Source of the DNA: an uncultured Planctomycetia bacterium
GTDB taxonomy: Bacteria; Planctomycetota; UBA1135; GCA-002686595
Direction of reading: 5' to 3'
DNA length: 64,000 bases
Assembly (NCBI GenBank): GCA_938003765.1
Contig: CALKYE010000166.1
Location: 137,354 to 201,353, forward strand
Numbering within the stretch: position 1 is the stretch's first letter; every line of letters begins with the position of its first letter. The notes below the pieces were generated by a model, which was not told the origin of the DNA, did no database searches, and saw nothing but the letters and a program-made list of their open reading frames with translations. Both the position numbers and the translations under genes were made by a program. Shown here in pieces: positions 24,451-32,352 of this stretch.

Positions 24451-24699
24451 ATGGCTCGTGTCTGTGAGTACTGCGACAAGCGAACCGAGAGCGGCGCCCA
24501 ACTGGCGCGGCGCGGCCTGCCCAAGAAGAAGGGCGGCATCGGTTTGCGCATCACCGGTCACACGCTGCGCAAGTTCAAGTCGAACATCCAACGCGTGGCC
24601 GCGGTCATCGACGGACAGGTCACGCGCGTCAAGATCTGCACCCGCTGCTTGAAGGCCGGCAAGGTCACCAAGCCGCGCAACATCAAGGCCAGCGCCTGA
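24451..24699 (+). CDS. rpmB: 50S ribosomal protein bL28, zinc-ribbon form
   Basis: An 82-residue protein of the large ribosomal subunit. Two Cys pairs, C5-x-x-C8 and C63-x-x-C66, form a zinc ribbon, so this is the C+ (zinc-containing) paralogue rather than the Cys-free form some bacteria induce on zinc starvation. Other conserved parts are R-R-G-L-P-K-K-K-G-G and R-x-F-K-S-N-I-Q. The ATG at 24451 gives the normal N-terminus M-A-R-V-C. It is not linked to rpmG here and ends 8 bases before a strong hairpin. Confidence 0.96.
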   Translation: MARVCEYCDKRTESGAQLARRGLPKKKGGIGLRITGHTLRKFKSNIQRVAAVIDGQVTRVKICTRCLKAGKVTKPRNIKASA

Positions 24700-24706
24700 G
24701 ACGTTC

Positions 24707-24738
24707 CGGCGCGACGGCCTTCGAGGCCGGTCGCGCCG
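24707..24738 (+). terminator. Hairpin terminator after rpmB
   Basis: CGGCGCGAC (24707-24715) pairs with GTCGCGCCG (24730-24738). The inner stem GGCCT/AGGCC is closed by a TCG loop, with one bulged G. No T-run follows, but the stem of about 14 bp sits right after the stop codon. Confidence 0.65.
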
Positions 24739-25071
24739 ATGCAGACTTCGAGCGAGCGCCGGTGAGTTCCACCGGCCCCGCGTGGGCTCGTCGAAGCGCT
24801 TCAGGTCCGAGTTGATCGGCCAACTGCGCGCTGCGTTCCTTCTCGCAGGCGCACCCGCGGATGATGCGAGCCACAGCCGAGCGCCGCGTCTCGCGAACAC
24901 GCTTCGAGCAACGATCGCGCTCGTTGCTGCGATGCTCCCGCCCACAAAAAAACGGGAAGGCGGGAAAGTTCTGCTCCACTCTCGCCGATGGACACGGGCG
25001 ATGTCGTGAGTGAGTGCGCCTCTTGCGGCGCGTTCCTCCTCACAACCCCCTTCCTGACCAAGGAGCAACAC
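24739..25071. other. Non-coding stretch upstream of the Lys/Ala-rich peptide gene
   Basis: About 330 bp with no convincing gene; one open frame here lacks an SD and any recognisable protein. It holds a run of seven A within a small hairpin (CCCGCC 24937-24942 with GGCGGG 24959-24964) and should contain the promoter of the small gene at 25072, but no clear -35/-10 pair is visible. Confidence 0.4.
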
Positions 25072-25137
25072 ATGGCTAAGAAGAAGGCTAAGAAGAAGGC
25101 AACGAAGAAGGCCGGCGCGCGCAAGAAGAAGGCGTAG
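25072..25137 (+). CDS. 21-residue Lys/Ala-rich histone H1-like peptide
   Basis: A complete tiny ORF: ATG, 21 codons, TAG. The product starts MAKKKAKKKATKKAG and ends RKKKA, with 11 Lys and 1 Arg among 21 residues. A good SD (AAGGAG, 25061-25066) lies 5 bases before the ATG. Such sequence matches the Lys/Ala tails of bacterial histone H1-like proteins and of extended HU proteins. It stands 142 bp before an HU gene that lacks any such tail. A nucleic-acid-binding role is inferred from charge alone. It could also be a remnant of a longer tail gene. Confidence 0.55.
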   Translation: MAKKKAKKKATKKAGARKKKA

Positions 25138-25279
25138 TGACCTGTGACTCGCCCTCGACGACGGGCGTCGTGTGCCAAGGCACTCGCGCTCCGAGTCAGG
25201 TGAGTCTGGTCGAAGTCTTCTCTGCCGACGCCTCGGGGCCGTTCGCTACTGCGGACACCATCCCCGGGCCCGCCTCGCG

Positions 25280-25558
25280 GTGAACAAGAGTCAGTTGATC
25301 GATCGCGTAGCGAGTGAGTTGCGCACTTCGCGTCTCGCCGCCTCGCACTTGGTCGATGTGGTCCTCGAGAGTGTCTCGAAGGGCCTTCGCGAGGATGGAA
25401 GCGTGACCATCGCCGGATTCGGAACGTTCGAGGTCAAGGACCGCAAGGCCCGCCTCGGTCGGAACCCCTATACCGGCGAAACGATTCGGATCGAGGCTGG
25501 ACGGCGCGTTGGGTTTCGCATGGGCAAAGCCCTGCGCAACGCGATGAGCGCCGACTGA
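25280..25558 (+). CDS. HU/IHF family DNA-binding protein
   Basis: A 92-residue nucleoid protein starting at a GTG (25280). The family core is complete: N-terminal helices with K-S-Q-L-I-D-R-V-A, the V-T-I-A-G-F-G-T-F signature, the DNA-binding arm R-L-G-R-N-P-Y-T-G-E-T-I-R-I, and F-R-M-G-K-A-L-R. It dimerises and bends DNA. It has no Lys-rich extension, in contrast to the peptide encoded 142 bp upstream. HU and IHF subunits cannot be told apart from the sequence alone. It ends in a convergent arrangement with metG and a shared terminator. Confidence 0.93.
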   Translation: MNKSQLIDRVASELRTSRLAASHLVDVVLESVSKGLREDGSVTIAGFGTFEVKDRKARLGRNPYTGETIRIEAGRRVGFRMGKALRNAMSAD

Positions 25559-25593
25559 CAGACTCGAACGCCTTCGCCAGCGCTTTCGCTCAT

Positions 25594-25623
25594 CGGCCGG
25601 TTCCGCACCCGCGGGGCCGGCCG
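25594..25623 (+). terminator. Strong hairpin between HU and metG (probably bidirectional)
   Basis: A perfect 13-bp stem, counting two T-G pairs: CGGCCGG-TT-CCGC (25594-25606) against GCGG-GG-CCGGCCG (25611-25623), with the loop ACCC. It is followed by CTTTCG. It lies between two convergent genes. Confidence 0.75.
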
Positions 25624-25697
25624 CTTTCGTAGGTTCCCGGAATCGTCGAGGCGCGGCGTTCTCGCTCCGGCGGGCGCCGAAGCGCGCCAGCGAACGA

Positions 25698-27404
25698 TCA
25701 GTGCTTCTTGCGCGCTTCCAGCGCGGCGATCTCGCCCGCGATGGTCGCGTCGTCGAGCTTGGGGAACAGGCCCGCGACCTGCCCCAGTCGGGCGCCCGCT
25801 AGTCCGCGACGCCACGCGCCCGCGGTGGGGAGGGTGGGCCATTCGGAGTCGGGCTGGCCGTCCTGTCCGAGCATCGCCCACGTCGCGCGGGCCTTGTGCG
25901 GCATGAACGGAGTCATCCAGCGCGCGAGGTACGCGATCCACTCGGCGCAGGTGTTCAACACCGCGGCGGCCTTCGCCGGATCGGACTTCTGCAGGCTCCA
26001 GGGCGCGAGCTTGTCGACGAACACGTTGGCGACGCGCGCGTTCTCGATCAGTTGTTCGCAGGCGCGACGGAACTTGAAGGCTCGAATCGATTCAGCGGGA
26101 TCGCTGAAGGCGCCGCACTCCGAGAGCAGCACGCGGTCGAGTTCCGCCTCGAACTGCGCCGCGCAAGTCGGGATCGACCCGCCGTAGTGCTTGTCGACGA
26201 AGCGCAGGACGCGCGTGATCAAGTTGCCGATCGTGTCGGCGAGCTGCGTGTTGACGCAGCTCTGGAAGTCTTTCCAGCTCCACTCGCTGTCCTTGGTCTC
26301 GGGCGAGCTCGACAGCAGGTAGAAGCGCGCCGACTCGGCGTCGTAGCGTTCGAAGAACTCGTTGAGCGGGATGTACCAGCCCTGCGAGGTCGAGAACTTG
26401 CCGCCCTCGAGGTTGTAGAACTCGTTCGCGGGCACTTGCCAGGGCAACACGTAGCCCTCGCGCACGCCGTGCAGCATCGCGGGGAACACCACGCAGTGGA
26501 ACGGGATGTTGTCCTTGCCGATGAAGTGCACCAGGCGCGTGTCGGGCGACTGCCACCAGCGCCGCCACTCGTCGGGTCGGCCCAGTCGCGCGGCCCACTC
26601 CTGCGTGAACGACACGTAGCCGATCGGCGCGTCGAACCACACGTACAGCACCTTGCCCGCGATCTCGCCCTGCGTGTCGGACGGAAGCGGCACGCCCCAC
26701 TGCATGTCGCGCGTGATCGGGCGCGGCTCGATCTCCGCGAGTTGGTTCGCCACGAACGCGCCGACGTTGGCCTTCCACTCGTGCTCGCGCGCCCACTGCG
26801 CCAGGTGCTCGTCGCGCAGCTTGGGAAGATCGAGGTGCCAGTGGTTCGTGGTGCGCTTGATGGGGCGGTTGCCGCACACCTTGCACACCGGGTCGGTGAA
26901 CTCCAGCGGATCGATCCAGCGCGCGCAACGCGGGCACTCGTCGCCGCGCGCCTGCTCGTACCCGCACGACGGACAGGTCCCCGTGACGTAACGGTCCGCG
27001 AGGAACTTGGCGTCGTGCTCGCAGTACAGCTGCTCGCCCGAGCGCTGCTGCAAATAGCCGTTGCGGTCGAGTCGGCGGAAGAACTCCTGCGCCAGCGGTG
27101 CGTGCTGCGGACACACGCTGGTGCCCGACCAGATGTCGAACTCCAGGTGCAGCGCGTCGAAGGTGGACTTGATCACGGCGCGCCAGCGCGCGACGTAGTC
27201 CGCGTAGGGCGTTCCCTCGCTCTCAGCGCCGATCGTGATCGCCACGCCGTGCTCGTCCGTGCCGCACACGAACAGCACTTCCTCGCCCTGCATGCGAAGC
27301 GTGCGCGTGTAGACGTCCGCGGGGAGGTAGGCCCCGACGACGTGGCCGAAGTGGATCGGCCCGTTCGCGTACGGGAGCGCGCTGGTGACGAGGTATCGAG
27401 TCAA
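25698..27404 (-). CDS. metG: Methionine--tRNA ligase
   Basis: A 568-residue class I synthetase that charges tRNA-Met. The ATP-binding HIGH motif appears as H-F-G-H (18-21) in P-Y-A-N-G-P-I-H-F-G-H, and the KMSKS loop as K-F-S-T-S. The connective domain carries two Cys pairs per knuckle (C-P-S-C with C-P-R-C, and C-K-V-C), indicating a zinc-binding type with W-F-D-A-P-I-G-Y. It ends with the anticodon-binding helical bundle and has no EMAP/Trbp111 C-terminal domain, so it is shorter than E. coli MetG (677). A TTG at 27404 gives the typical N-terminus T-R-Y-L-V-T-S-A-L-P. An in-frame ATG at 27482 would add 26 residues. Confidence 0.95.
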   Translation of the reverse strand: MTRYLVTSALPYANGPIHFGHVVGAYLPADVYTRTLRMQGEEVLFVCGTDEHGVAITIGAESEGTPYADYVARWRAVIKSTFDALHLEFDIWSGTSVCPQHAPLAQEFFRRLDRNGYLQQRSGEQLYCEHDAKFLADRYVTGTCPSCGYEQARGDECPRCARWIDPLEFTDPVCKVCGNRPIKRTTNHWHLDLPKLRDEHLAQWAREHEWKANVGAFVANQLAEIEPRPITRDMQWGVPLPSDTQGEIAGKVLYVWFDAPIGYVSFTQEWAARLGRPDEWRRWWQSPDTRLVHFIGKDNIPFHCVVFPAMLHGVREGYVLPWQVPANEFYNLEGGKFSTSQGWYIPLNEFFERYDAESARFYLLSSSPETKDSEWSWKDFQSCVNTQLADTIGNLITRVLRFVDKHYGGSIPTCAAQFEAELDRVLLSECGAFSDPAESIRAFKFRRACEQLIENARVANVFVDKLAPWSLQKSDPAKAAAVLNTCAEWIAYLARWMTPFMPHKARATWAMLGQDGQPDSEWPTLPTAGAWRRGLAGARLGQVAGLFPKLDDATIAGEIAALEARKKH

Positions 27405-27468
27405 TCTCCGAGTCCTTGGGGCCCTGGTTGGAGCGGGCGCGCCGATTCTAGGGAGCGTCTCAGTCGCA

Positions 27469-27498
27469 TTCACCGCGTGCAACCATGCTCGCTACAAT
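27469..27498 (+). promoter_or_regulatory. Promoter for the acyl-CoA dehydrogenase gene
   Basis: TTCACC (27469-27474), an 18-base spacer and TACAAT (27493-27498, one mismatch from TATAAT). The predicted leader to the ATG at 27580 is about 75 nt. The region overlaps the possible upstream start of metG on the other strand. Confidence 0.5.
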
Positions 27499-27579
27499 CC
27501 TCCGCTGCTTTCGTCCCAGCGCGCCTCGCGCGATTCGCCCTTCGCTCCCCATCAACGCAAAGTCACTGCGCACCACTCC

Positions 27580-28758
27580 ATGGGCTCCTTCGCCAACTTC
27601 CGCCAGCTCGACTACTTCCAACTCGACGACCAGTTCTCGGAAGACGAGCTGATGGTGCGCGACACGGTGCGCTCGTGGGTGACCGAGCGCTTCCTGCCGG
27701 GCGTGATGGAGCACTTCGAGAACGGCACGTTCCCGATGGAGCTGGTTCCCGAGCTGGCCGAGCTGGGCGTGTTCGGGCCGACGACTCCGACCGAGTACGG
27801 CGGCGCCGGGCTCAACAACGTCGCGTACGGCTTGATCTGCCAGGAGCTCGAGCGCGGCGACAGCGGTCTGCGCTCGTTCGTCTCGGTGCAGGGCTCGCTG
27901 GTGATGTTCCCGATCCTCGCCTACGGCTCCGAGGAGCAGAAGCGCCGCTGGTTGCCGCTGCTCGCCTCCGGCAAGGCCATCGGTTGCTTCGGACTCACGG
28001 AGCCCGACTTCGGTTCGAACCCCGGCGGCATGCTGACCACCGCCGTCAAGAAGGGTGACGAGTGGGTGCTCAACGGCCGCAAGATGTGGATCACCAACGG
28101 CACGGTCAGCGACGTGGCCGTCGTGTGGGCGCGCGCGAGCGACGGGATCCGCGGCTTCCTCGTCGAGAAGGGCACGCCGGGCTTCAGCGCGCCCGAGCAG
28201 AAGCACAAGTTCAGCCTGCGCGCGTCGATCACGAGCGAGCTCGTGCTCCAGGACGTCGTCGTCAAGGACAGCGCGCGCCTGCCCGAAGGCAACGGACTGA
28301 AGGCGCCGCTCGGCTGCCTCACGCAGGCGCGCTACGGCATCGCCTGGGGCGGACTCGGCGCGGCCTACGCCTGCTTCGACGAAGCGCTGCAGTACACCAA
28401 GTCGCGCATCGTGTTCGACAAGCCGGTCGCGGCTTACCAGATCCCTCAGAAGAAGCTCGCCGACATGGCGACGCAGATCACGATGGGGCAGATGCTCGCG
28501 CTGCGCCTCGGTCGTCTGAAGGACTCCGGCAAGCTCACGCCCGCGCACGTCTCGATGGCCAAGCGCAACAACGTCGCGATGTCGCTCGACGTGGCGCGCG
28601 TGTGCCGCGACATGCTCGGCGCGAACGGCATCAGCCTCGAGTACCAGGTCGGACGCCACCTGTGCAATCTCGAGAGCGTGATCACCTACGAGGGCACGCA
28701 CGACATCCACACGCTCGCCGTCGGCCAGGAGCTGACCGGCATCGCCGCGTTCCGTTGA
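27580..28758 (+). CDS. gcdH: Glutaryl-CoA dehydrogenase-type acyl-CoA dehydrogenase
   Basis: A 392-residue FAD flavoprotein. In this family the enzyme oxidatively decarboxylates glutaryl-CoA to crotonyl-CoA in lysine/tryptophan catabolism. The subfamily fingerprints are strong: A-Y-G-L-I-C-Q-E-L-E-R-G-D-S-G, S-V-Q-G-S-L-V-M-F-P-I, G-C-F-G-L-T-E-P-D-F-G-S-N-P and the C-terminal Y-E-G-T-H-D-I-H-T-L. Glu371 is at the position of the catalytic base (Glu370 in human GCDH). The ATG at 27580 was preferred over an in-frame start 65 codons upstream that reads into the promoter. It is not linked to other lysine-degradation genes here. Another short/medium-chain substrate remains possible. Confidence 0.9.
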   Translation: MGSFANFRQLDYFQLDDQFSEDELMVRDTVRSWVTERFLPGVMEHFENGTFPMELVPELAELGVFGPTTPTEYGGAGLNNVAYGLICQELERGDSGLRSFVSVQGSLVMFPILAYGSEEQKRRWLPLLASGKAIGCFGLTEPDFGSNPGGMLTTAVKKGDEWVLNGRKMWITNGTVSDVAVVWARASDGIRGFLVEKGTPGFSAPEQKHKFSLRASITSELVLQDVVVKDSARLPEGNGLKAPLGCLTQARYGIAWGGLGAAYACFDEALQYTKSRIVFDKPVAAYQIPQKKLADMATQITMGQMLALRLGRLKDSGKLTPAHVSMAKRNNVAMSLDVARVCRDMLGANGISLEYQVGRHLCNLESVITYEGTHDIHTLAVGQELTGIAAFR

Positions 28759-28794
28759 GCAGTGGCTGCGCCTCTCCGCGCGAGTGAGACGAGC

Positions 28795-31700
28795 ATGACG
28801 GCGCCGGCCACGCGTGAGCCGGCGCGCACTCTTTTGGCTTCGCTCTCGGCGCGGACCGCGGAGCTGCGACAGCGAGCGAGTGCTCCGCCCGCTACTGCGT
28901 TTGCCGCTGTGGCGCTGCTCGGTGCGGCCGCGCTCGGGCAGGCGACGACCGCGCAAGCGGCGGTGGACGCCGCCAAACGCGCGCTGCAGCGCGGCGCCGC
29001 GCTCGAAGCGTCGCGCCACGCCCAGGCGGCGTTGGCGGTCGAGTCGTCCAACACCGCCGCCTTCGAGGTGCTGCTCGCGGCCTGCGGAGCCGACGAGGAC
29101 TCGCGGCTCCTGTGGTGTCACGAGCTGGCCCACGCGCTGTGCGATGAGAAGGGGGAGTTGACGCTCCCGCGCGAACTCGGCGCTCAGACGCAGTCCGCCG
29201 GAACTCACCTCGCCGCGGTGACGCGCGCCCGCGCGAGCGCCGTTGGCGAGCTGACCGAACTCGCTGCGCGCGCGCGCAAGGAGACCGAGCGCGACGCCGA
29301 GCGAAGTCTCGTGAGCGCCTGGGCGGCTGCGCTCGCTCGCGAGGCGGCCTATCCGTCGCCGCGCATGCACGCGCAGGTGCTCGAGGCCGCGCCGCTCGAA
29401 CTGCCGCTGTCCAGCGAAGCGCAGCGCACTGCCGTCGAGTCGCTCGCTCGAAAGTTGACGTCGTTGCAGGCCGCTGGCGACACGGCCGCTGCGATCGAGA
29501 TCGCGCTCGTCCTTCGCGGCCTGCGTGTTCAGGCGGACTTCGAAGACCTCGAGGGACCGCCGCCGCCCGGCAAGCTGACGAACGCGCTGCAGGCGGGCGA
29601 GGCGGCGCTCGAACGCGCTCGCTCGGCCCGCGCGAAGTCGACTGCGCCCTTGTCCATCGAGGAACTCGCCGCCATGGATGCGCTCGAGCGCGACGAGTTC
29701 ACGCGCGCGCACTCGAGCTTCGCCAATCCCGGCGTCGCCGTTTCGCCGCGCGGCTGGTATCGCATCGAGACCAACTGCGGTCACGCGACGTTGCTGGGCT
29801 GCGCCGAGGTCGTCGAGCTGCACCACACGCGCCTGGCCAACTGGTACGGGAGCGACCCGTTCATCGACCGGCCCGGTCTCGTCCGAGTCGTCCCCGAATC
29901 GCACGGCCTCGAGTCGGAGGGCGCGCCGTTCTGGTGGGCCGGCGGCTTCCAAGGCGGGGACACCACGACGCTGCGCTTCTCGTGCAGCTCGATCGCGAGC
30001 CTGGGGCGCGGCCTCACGCACGAGTTGACGCACCGCTTCGACGGCGCGTTGCACCCGGGCATCCCCGCGTGGCTCGCCGAGGGCCGCGCGGTGTGGACTG
30101 CGGACTCGTACGGCTCGGACACCGACGACGAGTTCGCCACGTGGTGCGCCTCCTTCGGAACGATCGACGACGCGCGCTTCCGCGGCTACGGCGCGCGCGA
30201 CAAGCTCGAGCAGCTCGTCACCGGCGCGATCGAGGACTACCGCGACAACTACGTCGCGGGATACGCGCTGTTCGTGTTCCTGGCGACGTGGCACGAAGAG
30301 GGCGCGGCGCCGAAGTTCGCGAAGCCGCTGGCGAAGTTCCAGACCTCGCGTCGCACGGACAAGCGCGCTCCGCTGGCGAGCTTCGTCGCGCACTTCTGCG
30401 ACGGCGTCGAGGGTCGGCCCAAGGGCTTCGAGGAGTTCGCGAAGGAGTTCGACGCGTTCCTGGCAGGCTTCTACTGGCGCGATCGCAAGCCGTTCACCAA
30501 GCGCTACCTGGAGTCGGCGGGAGCTGCCGACCCCAGCCCGACCGTTCTCGACGAGCCGACCTGGGTCTGGTCGCGCGCGCGCGCCGAGCCCTGGTTCGGA
30601 CAGGATCAGGCGCGCGAGGGCGCGCGCTTGCTCGAGCGCCACGGCGACGCGCGCGGCGCGACGGCCGCTTACCTGTGGTCGCTGGCGGTCGACGAGCCCT
30701 CCAGTGAGGTGCAGTCGGCGCTGGCCCGGCTGCTCGAGAGCGCGGGAAAGTCCGAGGGCGCGTGGGTGTTGCGCCAGGCCGTTCGGCTGCGCGAAGGCGC
30801 CCTCGCGAGCGAGGAGCCGAGTCCGCTGCTCAGTCGACTCCCGCGCACGAGAGCGTTGCTCGCGGCCCTCGAAGCCGCTTCCGCGGACGCGAAGGCGCGC
30901 GGCGCAGAACGTTGCGCCGCAGCGCTCGACGCTGACCGCGGTCGCATCGCGCGCCAGCTCGGGCTCGAGCCCACGCTGACCGCGCCTGCGGACCTCGCGC
31001 TCGCCGAGCGCGCTCATCCGTTCGACGCGCCCGCGCGCAATCCGATGCTCGACGGCTGGATCGACGACCGCCACGTCGACTACGAGCGCCACCGCGTCGA
31101 GGGCCTGTGGTTCGTCGACGAACGCGACCATCTGCACCTCGGTCGCAACAAGCCGCGCACGGCCTCGGGCGTCGCCGACCGCGCTGCGCACCTGCACCAC
31201 GTCTTCGTGCGCGGGCGCTCACCGCTCGAGGCGGGACGCTACTCGATCCGCGCGCGCATCACACCGACGACCAGTTTCGTCAGCGGCGCGCTGGTGCTCG
31301 GTCACTCGCGGCGCGACCGCAATCTGCTCGTGAACTTCTCGGGCGGCGACTACGAGTACGCGATCGGCGACAAGGAAGAGGCCGCTGAGCTCGCGTCGAT
31401 CGCCTGGAACCTCAACGGTCGCTTCGAGCGCGACGGCGGCCTGGCCGGCTCGGTGCGCGCCGGCGAGTACGGATTCGCGCAGCCTTCCTCGTCGTTCACG
31501 CTCGAGGTGGTCGTCGAGGGCAGCCAGGCGCACCTGTCGATCGACGGCGACCCCGTGGGCGTCTACCACACGCCGACCGGGCTCGAGCTCGCGGGCTACT
31601 TCGGGTTCGCCGTGTCGATGGGGGACTACCGCGTGTCCGAGCTGAGCGTGCGTCGACTGGATCGGAGCGCGGCGCTCGGTGAAGCGGCGAGCGACGCCGT

Positions 31701-32214
31701 AGCCGGCTGGGACCTTGCGCTGCCCCGCCGCGCGGGCTTCGAGAAGTTGCTCAACCGCTCGGTGCGCGGCGTTCCTCGCAGCGCACGCGGCGCGCTGGTG
31801 CTGTGCCTCGCCGACGCGCAGGGCGAGGCGAGCGAGGACCGCGCGCGCTGGCTCGAACGCACCGCCGAGTTCGAAGCCTTCCGTCAGCGCTACGGTCTCG
31901 AGATCCCTGCGTACATCGTTGCGGCGACCGCCGACGGCGAACTTCTCGCGAGCCTGCGTTCGACTCTCACGGTTCGCGACGAGACCAGTCGGGTTGGGCC
32001 CGCGCAGGTGTTGCAGGGCTTCCCGCGCAACGATGCGGAGCTGGCGCGCGCCGCGGCCCTGCGGGCGGCGGACGAGCTCGCGCCCGATCGCAACGCGTCA
32101 TGGCTGCTGTTCGTCGATTCGGCCGGCTGCCTGCGCGTGGCGACCTCGTTCCACAAGTCCAAGCGCCTCGACGGCGCTCTGGAACGCTGGGTCGAGGTGT
32201 TCCGCAACCGCTGA
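28795..32214 (+). CDS. Giant exported zincin with jelly-roll and C-terminal alpha/beta domains
   Basis: About 1,139 residues. A hydrophobic N-terminal stretch (about 32-55, ATAFAAVALLGAAALGQATTAQA) acts as a signal or anchor after a 30-residue polar leader. Helical TPR-like repeats follow to about 330. A gluzincin active site, H409-E-L-T-H413, has the third ligand Glu429 in W-L-A-E-G-R-A-V-W, as in peptidase MA-like/DUF1570 proteins. Residues about 745-955 form a beta-rich concanavalin-like (DUF1080-type) domain with Y-S-I-R-A-R-I-T-P and G-Y-F-G-F-A-V. The last 170 residues are alpha/beta, perhaps thioredoxin-like (W-L-L-F-V-D-S-A-G-C-L-R-V). An upstream in-frame GTG (28762) is an alternative start. 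Substrate unknown. Confidence 0.7.
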   Translation: MTAPATREPARTLLASLSARTAELRQRASAPPATAFAAVALLGAAALGQATTAQAAVDAAKRALQRGAALEASRHAQAALAVESSNTAAFEVLLAACGADEDSRLLWCHELAHALCDEKGELTLPRELGAQTQSAGTHLAAVTRARASAVGELTELAARARKETERDAERSLVSAWAAALAREAAYPSPRMHAQVLEAAPLELPLSSEAQRTAVESLARKLTSLQAAGDTAAAIEIALVLRGLRVQADFEDLEGPPPPGKLTNALQAGEAALERARSARAKSTAPLSIEELAAMDALERDEFTRAHSSFANPGVAVSPRGWYRIETNCGHATLLGCAEVVELHHTRLANWYGSDPFIDRPGLVRVVPESHGLESEGAPFWWAGGFQGGDTTTLRFSCSSIASLGRGLTHELTHRFDGALHPGIPAWLAEGRAVWTADSYGSDTDDEFATWCASFGTIDDARFRGYGARDKLEQLVTGAIEDYRDNYVAGYALFVFLATWHEEGAAPKFAKPLAKFQTSRRTDKRAPLASFVAHFCDGVEGRPKGFEEFAKEFDAFLAGFYWRDRKPFTKRYLESAGAADPSPTVLDEPTWVWSRARAEPWFGQDQAREGARLLERHGDARGATAAYLWSLAVDEPSSEVQSALARLLESAGKSEGAWVLRQAVRLREGALASEEPSPLLSRLPRTRALLAALEAASADAKARGAERCAAALDADRGRIARQLGLEPTLTAPADLALAERAHPFDAPARNPMLDGWIDDRHVDYERHRVEGLWFVDERDHLHLGRNKPRTASGVADRAAHLHHVFVRGRSPLEAGRYSIRARITPTTSFVSGALVLGHSRRDRNLLVNFSGGDYEYAIGDKEEAAELASIAWNLNGRFERDGGLAGSVRAGEYGFAQPSSSFTLEVVVEGSQAHLSIDGDPVGVYHTPTGLELAGYFGFAVSMGDYRVSELSVRRLDRSAALGEAASDAVAGWDLALPRRAGFEKLLNRSVRGVPRSARGALVLCLADAQGEASEDRARWLERTAEFEAFRQRYGLEIPAYIVAATADGELLASLRSTLTVRDETSRVGPAQVLQGFPRNDAELARAAALRAADELAPDRNASWLLFVDSAGCLRVATSFHKSKRLDGALERWVEVFRNR

Positions 32215-32303
32215 GTGGCTCTCTGCCCGGGAGAGAAACGCCGGCGCGGGGCTTCGCTCGCTCGCGCCGCGCCCCTCAGCCACGCGCGTCCGCAGCGGAC
32301 GCT

Positions 32304-32309
32304 TATGCT
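32304..32309 (+). promoter_or_regulatory. Candidate -10 element (TATGCT) for the kinase gene
   Basis: TATGCT in the context CTTATGCTCT, 43 bases before the GTG start. No good -35 is visible. It shares the CTANNCT-like form of several other upstream elements in this window. Confidence 0.35.
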
Positions 32310-32352
32310 CTGACGTCGCCCCACGCGCCCCCGTCCCGAGCGCGCTCTTCCC

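Noticed and set aside
24782..25009. 75-codon ORF before the Lys/Ala peptide
   Set aside because: No SD, no recognisable motif, and composition similar to non-coding sequence.
27460..31200. Reverse open frame of 1,246 codons
   Set aside because: It is antisense to gcdH and the zincin gene. The absence of stops follows from codon bias.
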